Assembly: GCF_039534165.1 (NCBI RefSeq)
Contig: NZ_BAAAUX010000002.1
Coordinates: forward strand, 124,001 to 188,000
Reading direction: 5' to 3'
Origin: Saccharopolyspora_D taberi
GTDB taxonomy: Bacteria; Actinomycetota; Actinomycetes; Mycobacteriales; Pseudonocardiaceae
DNA length: 64,000 nucleotides
Of this stretch, positions 15,773-24,735 are shown in pieces. Both the position numbers and the translations under genes were made by a program. Every line of letters begins with the position of its first letter. Position 1 is the stretch's first letter. A model generated the notes under the pieces. That model saw only the letters and a list, made by a program, of their open reading frames with translations, did no database searches and was not told the DNA's origin.

Positions 15773-16330
15773 ATGAGCGCGGATTCCGCGGCCGATTCGT
15801 GGGACATCGGCCCCGCACCTACGCAGGACACCGCGGTGCTCGAAGTCGTGGCCAGGGTCGTGGTGCACCGCGACTCGCTCGACCAGGTCGGCGCCTACGT
15901 GGCGCGCGAACTGCGAGCGCTGGCCGAGCAGCCGAGCAACCCGCGGGTGCGGATCCAGTGGGACGGCGACACCGCCCCCGAACCCGACAACGTCCGGCAG
16001 CTGCCGCGCCCGGCCGAGAACGCGCGGCTGCGCATCCTCGTCGCGCCCCGGGTCGTGCTCCTCGACGGCAACCCCGTCCAGCTGACCCGGCTGGAGTTCG
16101 ACCTGTTCCTGTTCCTGTGCGAGAACCCGGGATGGGTGCACCGGCGCCAGCCGCTGCTGCGTGAGGTGTGGGGCATCGACGCGGCGGTGAGCACCCGGAC
16201 CGTCGACGTCCACGTGCGCAGGCTGCGCAACAAGTTCGGCCCGGAACTGGACTTCATCACCACGATCCGCGGTGTGGGGTACCGGTTCGACGGCGCCGAC
16301 CACGTGGCGATCGACTACGGCCGGGCCTGA
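15773..16330 (+). CDS. Orphan OmpR/PhoB-type winged-helix regulator, no receiver domain
   Basis: 185 residues. The C-terminal half (about 90-175) is a typical OmpR-family DNA-binding domain: RVVLLDGNPVQLTRLEFDLFLFL, then TRTVDVHVRRLRNKFG and the closing hairpin ITTIRGVGYRF. The N-terminal 85 residues have no phosphoacceptor-receiver features, and no kinase gene is nearby, so it is not a standard two-component regulator. ATG at 15773 with ggag upstream. Because it is preceded by a Cys leader and is divergent from ssuCBA, it is a good candidate for the local sulfur regulator. Its stop is four bases from the convergent sbnH-like stop. Confidence 0.75.
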   Translation: MSADSAADSWDIGPAPTQDTAVLEVVARVVVHRDSLDQVGAYVARELRALAEQPSNPRVRIQWDGDTAPEPDNVRQLPRPAENARLRILVAPRVVLLDGNPVQLTRLEFDLFLFLCENPGWVHRRQPLLREVWGIDAAVSTRTVDVHVRRLRNKFGPELDFITTIRGVGYRFDGADHVAIDYGRA

Positions 16331-16334
16331 TCCG

Positions 16335-17546
16335 TCAGGGGTCCGCCAGCTCACCGCCCGCGCTGACGAAGACGCGTTCGGGGTGCGGGTGGCTGAGGAA
16401 GTCGTGGTGCGAGATGTCCCAGCCGTAGGCGCCGGCGTGGCTGAACAGCAGCACGTCACCCGCGCGCACCCGCTCGACCGGCACGTTGCGGGCCAGCACG
16501 TCCTTGGGAGTGCACAACTCCCCGGTCACGGTCACCGGTCGGCCCGCGTGCTCCGGTCGTGCGTGGGGCAGCGGCCAGCCGTCGACTTCGACGACGGTGA
16601 AGGGGTGGTTGTGCTGCCATGACGAGGGAAGCCGGAAGTGGTGCGTCCCCCCGCGCAAGATCGCGTAGTGCTCGCCGTGGTTGGTCTTCACGTCGAGGAC
16701 CTCGGCCGCGTAGTAGCCGCAGAACGCGGTCAGGTACCGGCCGCACTCGAAGGCGATCTCCCGCCAGTGCGCGGGGAACGACTCCACCAGGGCGGCGAGT
16801 CCGTCGGCGAATCCAGGCCAGTCGAACTGGGCGTCGAGGTCGGCGTAGTTGACCCCGACACCGCCGCCGACGTTGAGCACCTCGCAGGACAGGCCGAACT
16901 CGTGCTCCCACCCGGTCACCTTCCGCCGGTACAGGTCCAGCAGGTCGAGGTGCGCTTGGGCGGACAGGTTGTTCGACAGCGAGTGCAGGTGGAACCCGGT
17001 CAGCCGGATCGCGGGCAGCTCGCGGGCGAGCGCGACGGCCGCGGGCAGGCCGGCCTCGGAGATGCCGAACTGCGTCGGGCGTCCCGCCATCGCCAGCGTC
17101 GCGGTCGGGAACGGGCCCTCCAGGTTCACCCGCAGCAGCACCTCCGCGGTCCGCCCCGAGCGCCGGGCGGCCTCGGAGATCCGGGCCAGGTCCAGCTCGC
17201 TCTCGGCGTGGAACCGGGTCACGCCCTGCGCCAGCGCGCCGCTGATCGCCTGCGGAGACTTGGCGGGGCCGCCCAGCGCGATCACGGCGTCCGGCGCGAC
17301 CGCGCGGACCTTGTCGACCTCACCGCCGGACGCGGCGTCGAATCCCGCGACGACCGGCGCAAGCGCGCGCAGCACGGGAGCCGCGCTGTTGGCCTTCATC
17401 GCGTAGAACATCCGGCAGCGCTCGGGCAGCGAAGCCACCACTCGGCGGACGTGCTCGGTGAGCGCGTCGAGATCGTAGGCGAACAGGCACACGGGCTCGT
17501 CGCCCGCGCGGTCGAGGACCAGTTTGGTGACGGTGTCGCCGGACAT
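16335..17546 (-). CDS. sbnH: SbnH-like PLP-dependent decarboxylase of siderophore biosynthesis
   Basis: 403 residues, fold-type III PLP decarboxylase (ornithine/diaminopimelate decarboxylase family). PLP lysine in FYAMKANS (Lys about 51), HLHSLSNN barrel segment, phosphate-binding GGGVGVNY, and the second-subunit active-site Cys in ELCTPKDVLARN. In staphyloferrin B synthesis SbnH decarboxylates a citryl-diaminopropionate intermediate to give the ethylenediamine unit. Here it is the last gene of the operon that also holds SbnG, SbnA and three IucA/IucC homologues, so the same role is likely. ATG 17546 follows a ggagg site. Confidence 0.82.
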   Translation of the reverse strand: MSGDTVTKLVLDRAGDEPVCLFAYDLDALTEHVRRVVASLPERCRMFYAMKANSAAPVLRALAPVVAGFDAASGGEVDKVRAVAPDAVIALGGPAKSPQAISGALAQGVTRFHAESELDLARISEAARRSGRTAEVLLRVNLEGPFPTATLAMAGRPTQFGISEAGLPAAVALARELPAIRLTGFHLHSLSNNLSAQAHLDLLDLYRRKVTGWEHEFGLSCEVLNVGGGVGVNYADLDAQFDWPGFADGLAALVESFPAHWREIAFECGRYLTAFCGYYAAEVLDVKTNHGEHYAILRGGTHHFRLPSSWQHNHPFTVVEVDGWPLPHARPEHAGRPVTVTGELCTPKDVLARNVPVERVRAGDVLLFSHAGAYGWDISHHDFLSHPHPERVFVSAGGELADP

Positions 17547-17557
17547 GCTTCCTCCGC

Positions 17558-18322
17558 TCAACGGGCGTGGTTTTCGAGGTGGCTGCGCAGGGCGCGTGCG
17601 GCCAGCCCGCGTTCCTCGCCGAGGACGAACGCGCGCACCCCGGCCGCCCGCCATTCCTCGTGGTCCTCGGGAGTCCGGGGCAGCGCGCAGTAGGGGACGT
17701 CGTGTTCGGCGCACGTGCGCTGCACCTTGTGCAACGCGTCGCGGACCAGCGGATGCCGGGTCTGCCAGGCGACGCCGTAGGACTGCGACAGATCGGCCGC
17801 GCCTTCGACGACCAGGTCCACCCCGCCGCCTGCGAGGATGTCCGGCAGCGCCTCGACTCCTTCGGCGTCCTCGATCATCGGGATGACCATGATCTCGGCG
17901 TTGGCCATCGCCAGGTACTCGCGCAGCTCGATCCGGCCGAACCCCGGCACCCGCCCGCCGTTGAGGCTGCGCATGCCCTCCGGCGCGTACCGCGCGGCCG
18001 CAAGCGCCGCGTCGACGTCCGCCCGGGAGCGGACGTGCGGGACGACGACGCCCATCGCGCCCGCGTCCAGCGCGCGCAGGATCGCACCGGGATCGCCTTC
18101 GGGCACGCGGACGAACGGCGTGAGGTCGACCGCCTCGGCCGCGCGGATCAGGTTTTCGAGCTCCTGCGGGCTGACCAGGGTGTGTTCGGTGTCGAGGATG
18201 GTGAAGTCGTAGCCGGCGCAACCGATCATCTCGACCAGGGCGGGAGCCGGGATCGAGCAGAACAGGCCGTAGACCTCGTTCCCGGCGCGCAGCTCGGCGC
18301 GCACGGCGTTGGGGCGCAGCAC
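17558..18322 (-). CDS. sbnG: SbnG-like citrate synthase (HpcH/HpaI aldolase fold)
   Basis: 254 residues, a TIM-barrel protein of the HpcH/HpaI aldolase superfamily. Motifs: GLFCSIPAPALVEMIGCAGYDFTILDTEHT at the N-terminus, VVPHVRSRADVDAAL and MVIPMIEDAEGVEALPDIL. S. aureus SbnG (259 residues) is a metal-independent-lineage citrate synthase feeding staphyloferrin B. The same gene order beside SbnH- and IucA/IucC-like genes makes dedicated citrate supply the best assignment, though an aldolase on another oxo acid cannot be excluded. Ends 11 bases before the SbnH-like start and begins next to the synthetase stop at 18323. Confidence 0.78.
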   Translation of the reverse strand: MLRPNAVRAELRAGNEVYGLFCSIPAPALVEMIGCAGYDFTILDTEHTLVSPQELENLIRAAEAVDLTPFVRVPEGDPGAILRALDAGAMGVVVPHVRSRADVDAALAAARYAPEGMRSLNGGRVPGFGRIELREYLAMANAEIMVIPMIEDAEGVEALPDILAGGGVDLVVEGAADLSQSYGVAWQTRHPLVRDALHKVQRTCAEHDVPYCALPRTPEDHEEWRAAGVRAFVLGEERGLAARALRSHLENHAR

Positions 18323-20089
18323 TCAGTCCTCCTTCGCGTCGGCCAGCGGGTTCGGCTTGACGTGCAACCGCAGTTCGGTGTCGGGCAGCAGCCGCCGGGT
18401 GGTCAGCTTCTCGATGCCGATGCCCGGCTTGAACACGTCGAACTCCGCGAAGCGCTGCTCCAGCTCGGGGAAGCGCCGCTGGTAGTCGTGGACGGTCCGG
18501 CGGGCGATCGACCAGAACTCGCGCTCGTCGAAGCCGTAGGAGTCGGCCAGGAACAGCGACAGCTCGCCGAGGTTGATGAACAGCAGCGCGTCGAGCAGGT
18601 AGTCGACCACCAGGTCCAGGTCGTCGGTCTCGACGAAGGAGTTGCGGTTGACGTGGTGCGCCGGGGTTCCGGCCAACTCCGGGCACAGCTCCGGCCGGGC
18701 CAGCCGCGCGCGGCTGAACCGGACGCCGTCGTGGAAGTCCCTGAGCGCCAGGCGGGCCGGCCTGCCGCCGACGTGGATCAGCGCCATGTTCTGCGCGTGC
18801 GACTCCAGCGCCACCCCATGTCCCTGCAACAGGTGGACCAGCGGCGGCAGGGTCACCGAGAGCAGGTCCCGCACCCACTGCTCGACCCCGTGGGCACGAA
18901 CCCAGGGATCGATCAGGGGAGTGCCGTCGAGCTCCCGCGAGATCAGCCCGTTGAAGGGAACCGCCCGCTCCTCGGCCGACAGGCGGGGTTTGAGGTTGTC
19001 GCGCCAGATGCAGGCCAGCGCGCCGTAGGACTCGGGCCCGGACTCCTCGCGCGGCTCCACCGACGTCGCCGCGACCTCGCCGAGCACCACGAGCCGGTGC
19101 GTGTCGTTCAGGTACGGGTCGCCTGCGACGATCCGCTTGAGCCAGTCCGAGATCCGCGGCGCGTTGGCGACGGTGTGCGGTGCGAGGACCCGGCTGGTCG
19201 AGGTGTTGACGATCGACAGCGACAGCTTCAGGTACGCGCGGTCGGAGTCCACGTAGGACAGGGTGCGGATGGACTGCTGCGGTCGCAGCGGCGCCGCGTC
19301 CTCGCCGAGGACGATGAGCTCACCCGACCTGAGTTCGTCGGCCATCACCTCGGACAGGACTTCCCGCCATTGCCAGGGATGCACCGGCACCAGCGCGTAG
19401 TCCTCGGGCGCGTGTCCGTGCTGCCGGATCACCTGCTGGAACGCCTCCACCGGCCCCGGCCCGAGCTGGTCGGCGACGAACGAGGCGGGCAGCGACTCCG
19501 ACGTGGAGACCGTCGCGATGCCGTGGTGCGCGGCGAGCCACAGAACGCGCAGCGGACGCGCGAACTCCGGGCCCCAGCGCAGGTTGTCCTCGAAGTCGAA
19601 GCCCAGCCGCGACTTGTAGGCCGGGTGGTAGGGATGGCCGTCGGTGATCAGGCACTCCAGCGCGTCGAAGTCGGCCCCGGCCAGCACGTCCGCCCGCTGG
19701 AACCGCGCGTGCTGGGCCATCGCGTCCTTGATCAGAGTGGCTTCCAGTTCCCGCGCGAACCCGGTCAGCCGGTCGTCGGCGCCGAGTTGCTCCCGCAGGT
19801 CGAAGACGAAGTGGCGCAGCGAGTCGGCTTCGGCGGTGACACCACCGACCGTGCGGGACACCGGTTCGGGGCCGAGGCGGACGCGCTCGAACCCGTAGCG
19901 CCGGGCGGCCGTGAACTCGTAGGTCACCGCCCGGCCATGCGCGTCGGTGCCGGTGAGCACGTGGTGGTCTCCGGACACCCGCGGTTCGAGGACTTCCTCG
20001 TAGAGCAGGGATTCCAGCAGCTGGCGGAACACGCGGCGGCGCACCAGCGCGAACCTGGGGTGCCGCAGCGCATCCTGGACCGTGGTCAC
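18323..20089 (-). CDS. NRPS-independent siderophore synthetase, IucA/IucC family (synthetase 1)
   Basis: 588 residues from a GTG start at 20089 whose 5' end overlaps the stop of the next synthetase upstream. It forms amide bonds between a citrate-type carboxylate and an amine using ATP. Family motifs are complete: GHPYHPAYKSRLGF (ATP-binding HPxHPxxKxR, about 150-163), VPVHPWQWREVL, SIRTLSY, LESHAQNMALIH and LRDFHDGVRF, followed by the FhuF-like C-terminal domain. S. aureus uses three such enzymes (SbnC, SbnE, SbnF), as here. Which of the three this one matches cannot be fixed by eye. Confidence 0.9.
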   Translation of the reverse strand: MTTVQDALRHPRFALVRRRVFRQLLESLLYEEVLEPRVSGDHHVLTGTDAHGRAVTYEFTAARRYGFERVRLGPEPVSRTVGGVTAEADSLRHFVFDLREQLGADDRLTGFARELEATLIKDAMAQHARFQRADVLAGADFDALECLITDGHPYHPAYKSRLGFDFEDNLRWGPEFARPLRVLWLAAHHGIATVSTSESLPASFVADQLGPGPVEAFQQVIRQHGHAPEDYALVPVHPWQWREVLSEVMADELRSGELIVLGEDAAPLRPQQSIRTLSYVDSDRAYLKLSLSIVNTSTSRVLAPHTVANAPRISDWLKRIVAGDPYLNDTHRLVVLGEVAATSVEPREESGPESYGALACIWRDNLKPRLSAEERAVPFNGLISRELDGTPLIDPWVRAHGVEQWVRDLLSVTLPPLVHLLQGHGVALESHAQNMALIHVGGRPARLALRDFHDGVRFSRARLARPELCPELAGTPAHHVNRNSFVETDDLDLVVDYLLDALLFINLGELSLFLADSYGFDEREFWSIARRTVHDYQRRFPELEQRFAEFDVFKPGIGIEKLTTRRLLPDTELRLHVKPNPLADAKED

Positions 20090-21804
20090 GGGGTCTCCTC
20101 GCGCATCGGGTTCGGGATCGTCAGGTACACCGGTGTTTCGCCGCGTTCGGCGAACCGGCTGATCAGGTTGGCCTTGGCCGGGAGGTCCGGTGCGGCCAGC
20201 AGGTCGCACACGTAGCGGTCGGGCAGCGCGTCCCGGAGGACGGCGGCGACCACGCCCCACAGCGCGCTCTCGTCGGCCTCGCCATGCCTGCCGAGGACGT
20301 GGACGAGGTGGCCCAGGTGGTTGGTCACGACGTAGTACTTGAAGCGCATCCAGGCTTCGGCGTCGTCGTACAGCGCGGGGCTGGCCGCGCCGACCAGGTC
20401 GACCATCCCGTTGCGGCACAGCCGTTCGCGGCTCGCGACGGTGCCTTCCATGTCGCGGACGTAGAACCTGGTGGGCCAGCCGTTCTCCAGGTGCACCAAC
20501 GAGTTCTGCACGTGCGCTTCCAGGCTCAGCCCGTCCTGCCGCCACAGCGCGAGCACGGGGAGCAGGGAGACCGACAGGTAGCGGCGCAGCCATTCCGCGA
20601 CGCCGGCGGCGGTCAGGCGCCCCACCGCGGTCCGGACGTGGCCGACCAGGCCGGGCCCGGCTCCCGGCCGGTCCTCCAGCAGACCGGCCACGACCTGGGG
20701 CGCGGCCTGCCCGGTGTGGAACGGGTTCTCCCGGTACAGCACCGCGATGTCGGCCGCCAGCTCCGGGTGGTCGATGGTGCGGAAACCGGTCTCCAGCAGG
20801 ACTTCGAAGCCTTCGTGGATCCAGTTCCGGCGCAGTTCGGCCACGAGCCGGGAGGCGTCGGCCGCGCGGCGGAGGTGTTCGACGGGGTTGTTGCGGACGA
20901 AGTTGGTGATCCGCACGTGCAGCGGGAGCTTCCACGCGGTCTCGAAGCCGGGGTCGCAGACCGTGCGCACCGACGACGTCGGGTAGACCGTCCGCCCGCC
21001 CGGCCCGAGCGGGACCAGGGAGCCCGCCTCGATCAGCTCCTGGACCGCCGGCTGCCGCGACAGGTACGACGCCTGCCACGGATGCACCGGCAGGACCGCG
21101 AACCCGTCGTGGCCGGGCACGTCGTCCGGAGTCCACTCGCCCGGCGCGACCCGCTGTTCGACGAGCAGATCGGGCGCGACCGCGAGGTGGTGCAGCACGA
21201 ACGACGCCCCGAGCTCCGGCGCGTAGGCGGTGAGGTCGTCATCGCTGAAACCCTCGGCGCTCTTGGGCGTGGGGTGGAACGGATGCCCGGTGAGCAGCGA
21301 GTGCTCGGCGTACCGGGTCAGGTCCCGAGGTGCGGACGGGCAGGGCTCGGGCACGTGCTCCAGGTAGCGCGTGGTGCGCCGGACGCTGTTGTCGATCTGC
21401 TCGGCGAGCCGCTGCCGCCGCGGTGACGCCTCGTCGGTGGAGTCGAGTTCCGCGAGCAGGGCGGCGACGAGTTCCCGATGCCCGCACGGGGTGGCCGTTC
21501 CGCCTTCGCAGAGCCAGAGCTCGTCGCAGTAGTCGTGGTGCCCGGTCACCGACCAGTAGGTCAGCTCGCCGGTCAGCGCGCGGCCGGTCGCGGGCAGGTC
21601 GATGCGGAACCGGTCCCCTTCGACCCTGGGATCACCGACGCCGGTCTCGCGGAGGTAGGCGTTGAGCAGCCGCCGGTCCGCGACGCGTTCGGCGGCCGGT
21701 TTCGGGGCCCCTGATCCGGTGGCCGCTGATCCGGTGGCGGCTGACCGGGGAGCTGTCGATCCCGGAGCTGTCGATCCGGGGGATGGGGCGAGGACTTCCT
21801 TCAA
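20086..21804 (-). CDS. NRPS-independent siderophore synthetase, IucA/IucC family (synthetase 2)
   Basis: 572 residues. Motifs: GHPFHPTPKSAEGF, LPVHPWQASYLS, SSVRTV, LEAHVQNSLVHL, FYVRDMEGTV and a C-terminal FhuF-like region. The only usable start is TTG 21804, overlapping the exporter stop (TTGA), because no ATG or GTG occurs before the conserved part begins. The first 35 residues are a low-complexity Ala/Gly/Ser/Thr/Pro stretch (GSTAPGSTAP, SAATGSAATGS) made by short tandem DNA repeats at about 21715-21775, probably a flexible tail. Otherwise a full-length enzyme. Confidence 0.88.
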   Translation of the reverse strand: MKEVLAPSPGSTAPGSTAPRSAATGSAATGSGAPKPAAERVADRRLLNAYLRETGVGDPRVEGDRFRIDLPATGRALTGELTYWSVTGHHDYCDELWLCEGGTATPCGHRELVAALLAELDSTDEASPRRQRLAEQIDNSVRRTTRYLEHVPEPCPSAPRDLTRYAEHSLLTGHPFHPTPKSAEGFSDDDLTAYAPELGASFVLHHLAVAPDLLVEQRVAPGEWTPDDVPGHDGFAVLPVHPWQASYLSRQPAVQELIEAGSLVPLGPGGRTVYPTSSVRTVCDPGFETAWKLPLHVRITNFVRNNPVEHLRRAADASRLVAELRRNWIHEGFEVLLETGFRTIDHPELAADIAVLYRENPFHTGQAAPQVVAGLLEDRPGAGPGLVGHVRTAVGRLTAAGVAEWLRRYLSVSLLPVLALWRQDGLSLEAHVQNSLVHLENGWPTRFYVRDMEGTVASRERLCRNGMVDLVGAASPALYDDAEAWMRFKYYVVTNHLGHLVHVLGRHGEADESALWGVVAAVLRDALPDRYVCDLLAAPDLPAKANLISRFAERGETPVYLTIPNPMREETP

Positions 21805-23015
21805 CGTGTCGCACCAGCCTTGGGCAAGTCGGGGACGGGGACGGGATGCCGGACCGGGCTCAGCGCCACGGCCGCGGCCGACAGCACGAACAGCCCGCCG
21901 ATCGCGGCGAACGTTCCGGCGGGCGGGAACAGCAGGACCGCGGCGGCACCCAGCGGGGGACCGACCACCTGGCCCAGTTCCAGCGCGCTGGTGGCCACTC
22001 CGATGCACGCGCCGCGCATGTTCTCGGGCACGGCAAGGCACACCACCTGCAACACGGAGGGCAGGACCGCGGCGCAGCAGAACCCCTGGACCAGCCGCAG
22101 TGGCAGCAACAGCTCCGGATCGGCCGGAACTCCCTGCAACGCCACCGCCACCGCGCACCCGGTGACCGCCGCGACCAGGCTCCGCCGGGGCGGCCCGAGG
22201 TCGTTGCGGCGGCCCCACCACGGCCCGCCGAACAGCGCGGCGGCCCAGGTCGCCGACTGGAGGATGCCGACCCACAGCGTGCCGTCGGCGACCGAGCCCG
22301 CGGTCCGCGCGACCTGCGGGGCGAAGCCGACGACAAGCGCGTACACCCCGGTCTGGGCAGCGAGTCCGGCGAACAGGTAGTACGCGCTCCGGCCGCGCAG
22401 CAGGAACGGGAGAACTCCGGTCAGCGGCGCGGGTTCGCCCGCCGACGCGCAGCGGGGCGGTTCGCGCAGCAGCGCCATCGCGAGCACGGCGGCGGTCGCG
22501 GTCAGCGCGGACACGACGGCCAGCAGCGCGGTGAAGCCGAAGCTGTCGGCGAGCAGGCTGCCCAGCAGCGGGCCCGCCAGCGATCCGGCGGCGGTCGCTC
22601 CGTGCAGGGTGCCCAGCGCGCTGCCCCGGCGACCGGGTTCGGCCGTCGCGCTGGCGAACGCGGCCGTCGCCGACACCACCCCGCCGCAGGCGCCCTGGAA
22701 CACCCGGCAGAGCAGGAACTGCTCGGGCGTTTCGGCCAGGCACATCAGGGCCAGCGCCACCGCCAGCCCGGCCTGCGCGCGCACCACCATCGCCTTGCGC
22801 CCGTAGCGGTCACCGATCCAGCCCCACAGCGGTCCGGTCAGCATCTGGGCCACCGCCGGGGCGGCCAGCGTGACCGCGGTCCAGGTCGGGACCTGCATCT
22901 TCGGGGTGCCCAGCTCGGCCAGGTAGAAGGGAAGCAGCGGCACGAACACGGTGAGCCCGCCGGTGGTGGCGAACTGACCCATCCACAGCACGCCGAACGC
23001 GCGCCGGGAACTCAC
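21801..23015 (-). CDS. MFS transporter, probable siderophore exporter (SbnD-like)
   Basis: 404 residues, about 12 membrane helices. MFS motif A is present in GWIGDRYGRKAMVVRAQ, and the 6+6 helix pattern is complete. It is embedded between two siderophore synthetase genes, with four-base overlaps on both sides (GTGA at the start, TTGA at the end). In the staphyloferrin B locus SbnD, an MFS protein in the same context, exports the finished siderophore. Substrate assignment is by context. Confidence 0.82.
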   Translation of the reverse strand: MSSRRAFGVLWMGQFATTGGLTVFVPLLPFYLAELGTPKMQVPTWTAVTLAAPAVAQMLTGPLWGWIGDRYGRKAMVVRAQAGLAVALALMCLAETPEQFLLCRVFQGACGGVVSATAAFASATAEPGRRGSALGTLHGATAAGSLAGPLLGSLLADSFGFTALLAVVSALTATAAVLAMALLREPPRCASAGEPAPLTGVLPFLLRGRSAYYLFAGLAAQTGVYALVVGFAPQVARTAGSVADGTLWVGILQSATWAAALFGGPWWGRRNDLGPPRRSLVAAVTGCAVAVALQGVPADPELLLPLRLVQGFCCAAVLPSVLQVVCLAVPENMRGACIGVATSALELGQVVGPPLGAAAVLLFPPAGTFAAIGGLFVLSAAAVALSPVRHPVPVPDLPKAGATR

Positions 23016-24724
23016 ACGCGCCCCAGCGGGTTGGGCACGCGCCCGGTTCCGGCGGGCATACTCACCCCGGCCCCGCGCGTGCCGCGCAGCAGCGGGCCGA
23101 GGACCAGGCGGCACGGCCAGGTCGGCGACCGCAGCACCTCGCGCTGGACCAGGTCGGTGACGTGTTCCGGCAGGTCGAGCCGTTCGAGCGCGCCGATGAC
23201 GGCCCCGCGGAGCCGTTGCCAGAAGACGTGCTCCCCGAACCCGAGGTGGCGTCCGAGCGCATCGGCGATGCCGAACAGGTTGACCTGGAAACCCAGGGTT
23301 TGCAGGTAGGACAACAGGTCTTCGGGCTTGTCGAGCCGGAGTGACTGCCGTGCGCCGGGTTTGATCCGGTAGCCGGGCTCGGGCACCCCGGCCGCTTCCA
23401 TCCACTCCGGATGCACGCGGAGCGTGTCGTGGTCGCGCAGGACGAACCGCTCGATCCGCCGCCCGCGCAGCACCACCAGCACGTTCTGGCCGTGCAGTTC
23501 CGGCAGCACCCCGTGGCGCAGGAAGCTCAGGCCCATCTCGCAGAAGGCGTCGGCCAGCGCTCCGAAGAAGTCCACATCCGCCCAAGGGAGCAGGTCCCAG
23601 CAGTCCGCCGCGAGAGCGGCCATCGGGAGCACCACGGCTTCGGGATCGTCGAGCAGCCCGGGCGGATAGGTCCGCACCTGCGCGGTGAGCTGGCCGGGGC
23701 GGTCGTCGAACTCGTCGGCACCGGACGGGTGCCGCCACCCGGACCAGGCGGTCTCGTCGCAGACGAGCACCCGCCTGCCCAGCACCGGATCGCGTTCGGC
23801 GAGGGCGCGCATCGTGGCCTCCGCGCGCTGCCCGTTGTCCAGGTAGCGCGGTGGCAACAGGCGCATCGCGCCCAATGTGGACACTCCAAGCGGGAGCTTG
23901 ACGTGCCGAGCGCTCTCCGGCGAGGTCGTCAGCGTCCGCAACGACGCAGTCGGGTGAAAGCGGCCGATGCCGCGCGCGACCGCGACGACGGCTCCGGACG
24001 CGAACTCGTCGGCGTACGCCTCCGGCAGCACCCGTTCGAACTGCCACGGATGCACCGGCAACGGCTGGAAATCCTCGCCGGCACCGGCGGCGCGCATCGC
24101 CCGCGCGAGTTGTTCCCGTTCAGCCGGTCCGAGCAGGAGTTCGTGCAGCGAGCCGGAGGTTTCGGCGGCGCCGAGCCGGAGGTGGTCCCGCCGGACCGCG
24201 ACCCAGTCCAGCGCGACCGGTTCCCGCCGCATCGGCCCGTAGACGTCCAGCTCGGCCGCGGTCCAGCCCGCCGCTGCTCGCGCGGTCGGGTGGAACGGCC
24301 GCCCGCGAGTGGCGGAAAGCAGTTCCCCAGCGAGGATTCCGCCGGGACGCGGTCGGAGGTCCCGGTGGCCGCGGGCATCCAGGGTGACCGCGGTGTGCTC
24401 GACCGCGCTGCGCAGGTCCGCGACGACGTGCGAGGCGTCCGGTTCCAGCAGCGCCAGCAGCTCGTGCGGGGCCAGCTCGCGCCACTGGTCGTCCCAGCGG
24501 TGCCAGACCGGTCCCCGGGAGAGCCGGTAGGGCTGGAGGACGGCCGGGCGTCCCCGGAAGCACGCCCACCCGGACCGGAGCCCGAGCCGGAGCCAGCGCT
24601 CGCCGGGGGCCAGCGGCCCGGCTGGAGTGGTGAGTTCGGCGACCGCGTCGGGGTTCTCCTGCACCAGGGAGTCGACGAGGTCGCGCATGACGAGTTCGGC
24701 CGGTGCCGTGCCGGTGTTCCGCAT
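23012..24724 (-). CDS. NRPS-independent siderophore synthetase, IucA/IucC family (synthetase 3, most divergent)
   Basis: 570 residues. Family landmarks: GRPFHPTARAAAGW (the Lys of HPxxK is replaced by Arg), LPVHPWQFERVL, TASLRTL, LPELHGQNVLV and LRDHDTLRVHPEWM. The ATP-site Lys replacement and the changed HGQN (usually H-x-QN preceded by E-x/E-S) mark it as the most divergent of the three. It could prefer another carboxylate or amine. First synthetase of the operon, 11 bases after the sbnA-like gene. Start ATG at 24724; a second in-frame ATG lies 12 codons on. Confidence 0.85.
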   Translation of the reverse strand: MRNTGTAPAELVMRDLVDSLVQENPDAVAELTTPAGPLAPGERWLRLGLRSGWACFRGRPAVLQPYRLSRGPVWHRWDDQWRELAPHELLALLEPDASHVVADLRSAVEHTAVTLDARGHRDLRPRPGGILAGELLSATRGRPFHPTARAAAGWTAAELDVYGPMRREPVALDWVAVRRDHLRLGAAETSGSLHELLLGPAEREQLARAMRAAGAGEDFQPLPVHPWQFERVLPEAYADEFASGAVVAVARGIGRFHPTASLRTLTTSPESARHVKLPLGVSTLGAMRLLPPRYLDNGQRAEATMRALAERDPVLGRRVLVCDETAWSGWRHPSGADEFDDRPGQLTAQVRTYPPGLLDDPEAVVLPMAALAADCWDLLPWADVDFFGALADAFCEMGLSFLRHGVLPELHGQNVLVVLRGRRIERFVLRDHDTLRVHPEWMEAAGVPEPGYRIKPGARQSLRLDKPEDLLSYLQTLGFQVNLFGIADALGRHLGFGEHVFWQRLRGAVIGALERLDLPEHVTDLVQREVLRSPTWPCRLVLGPLLRGTRGAGVSMPAGTGRVPNPLGRV

Positions 24725-24735
24725 GTCGGCTCCGA

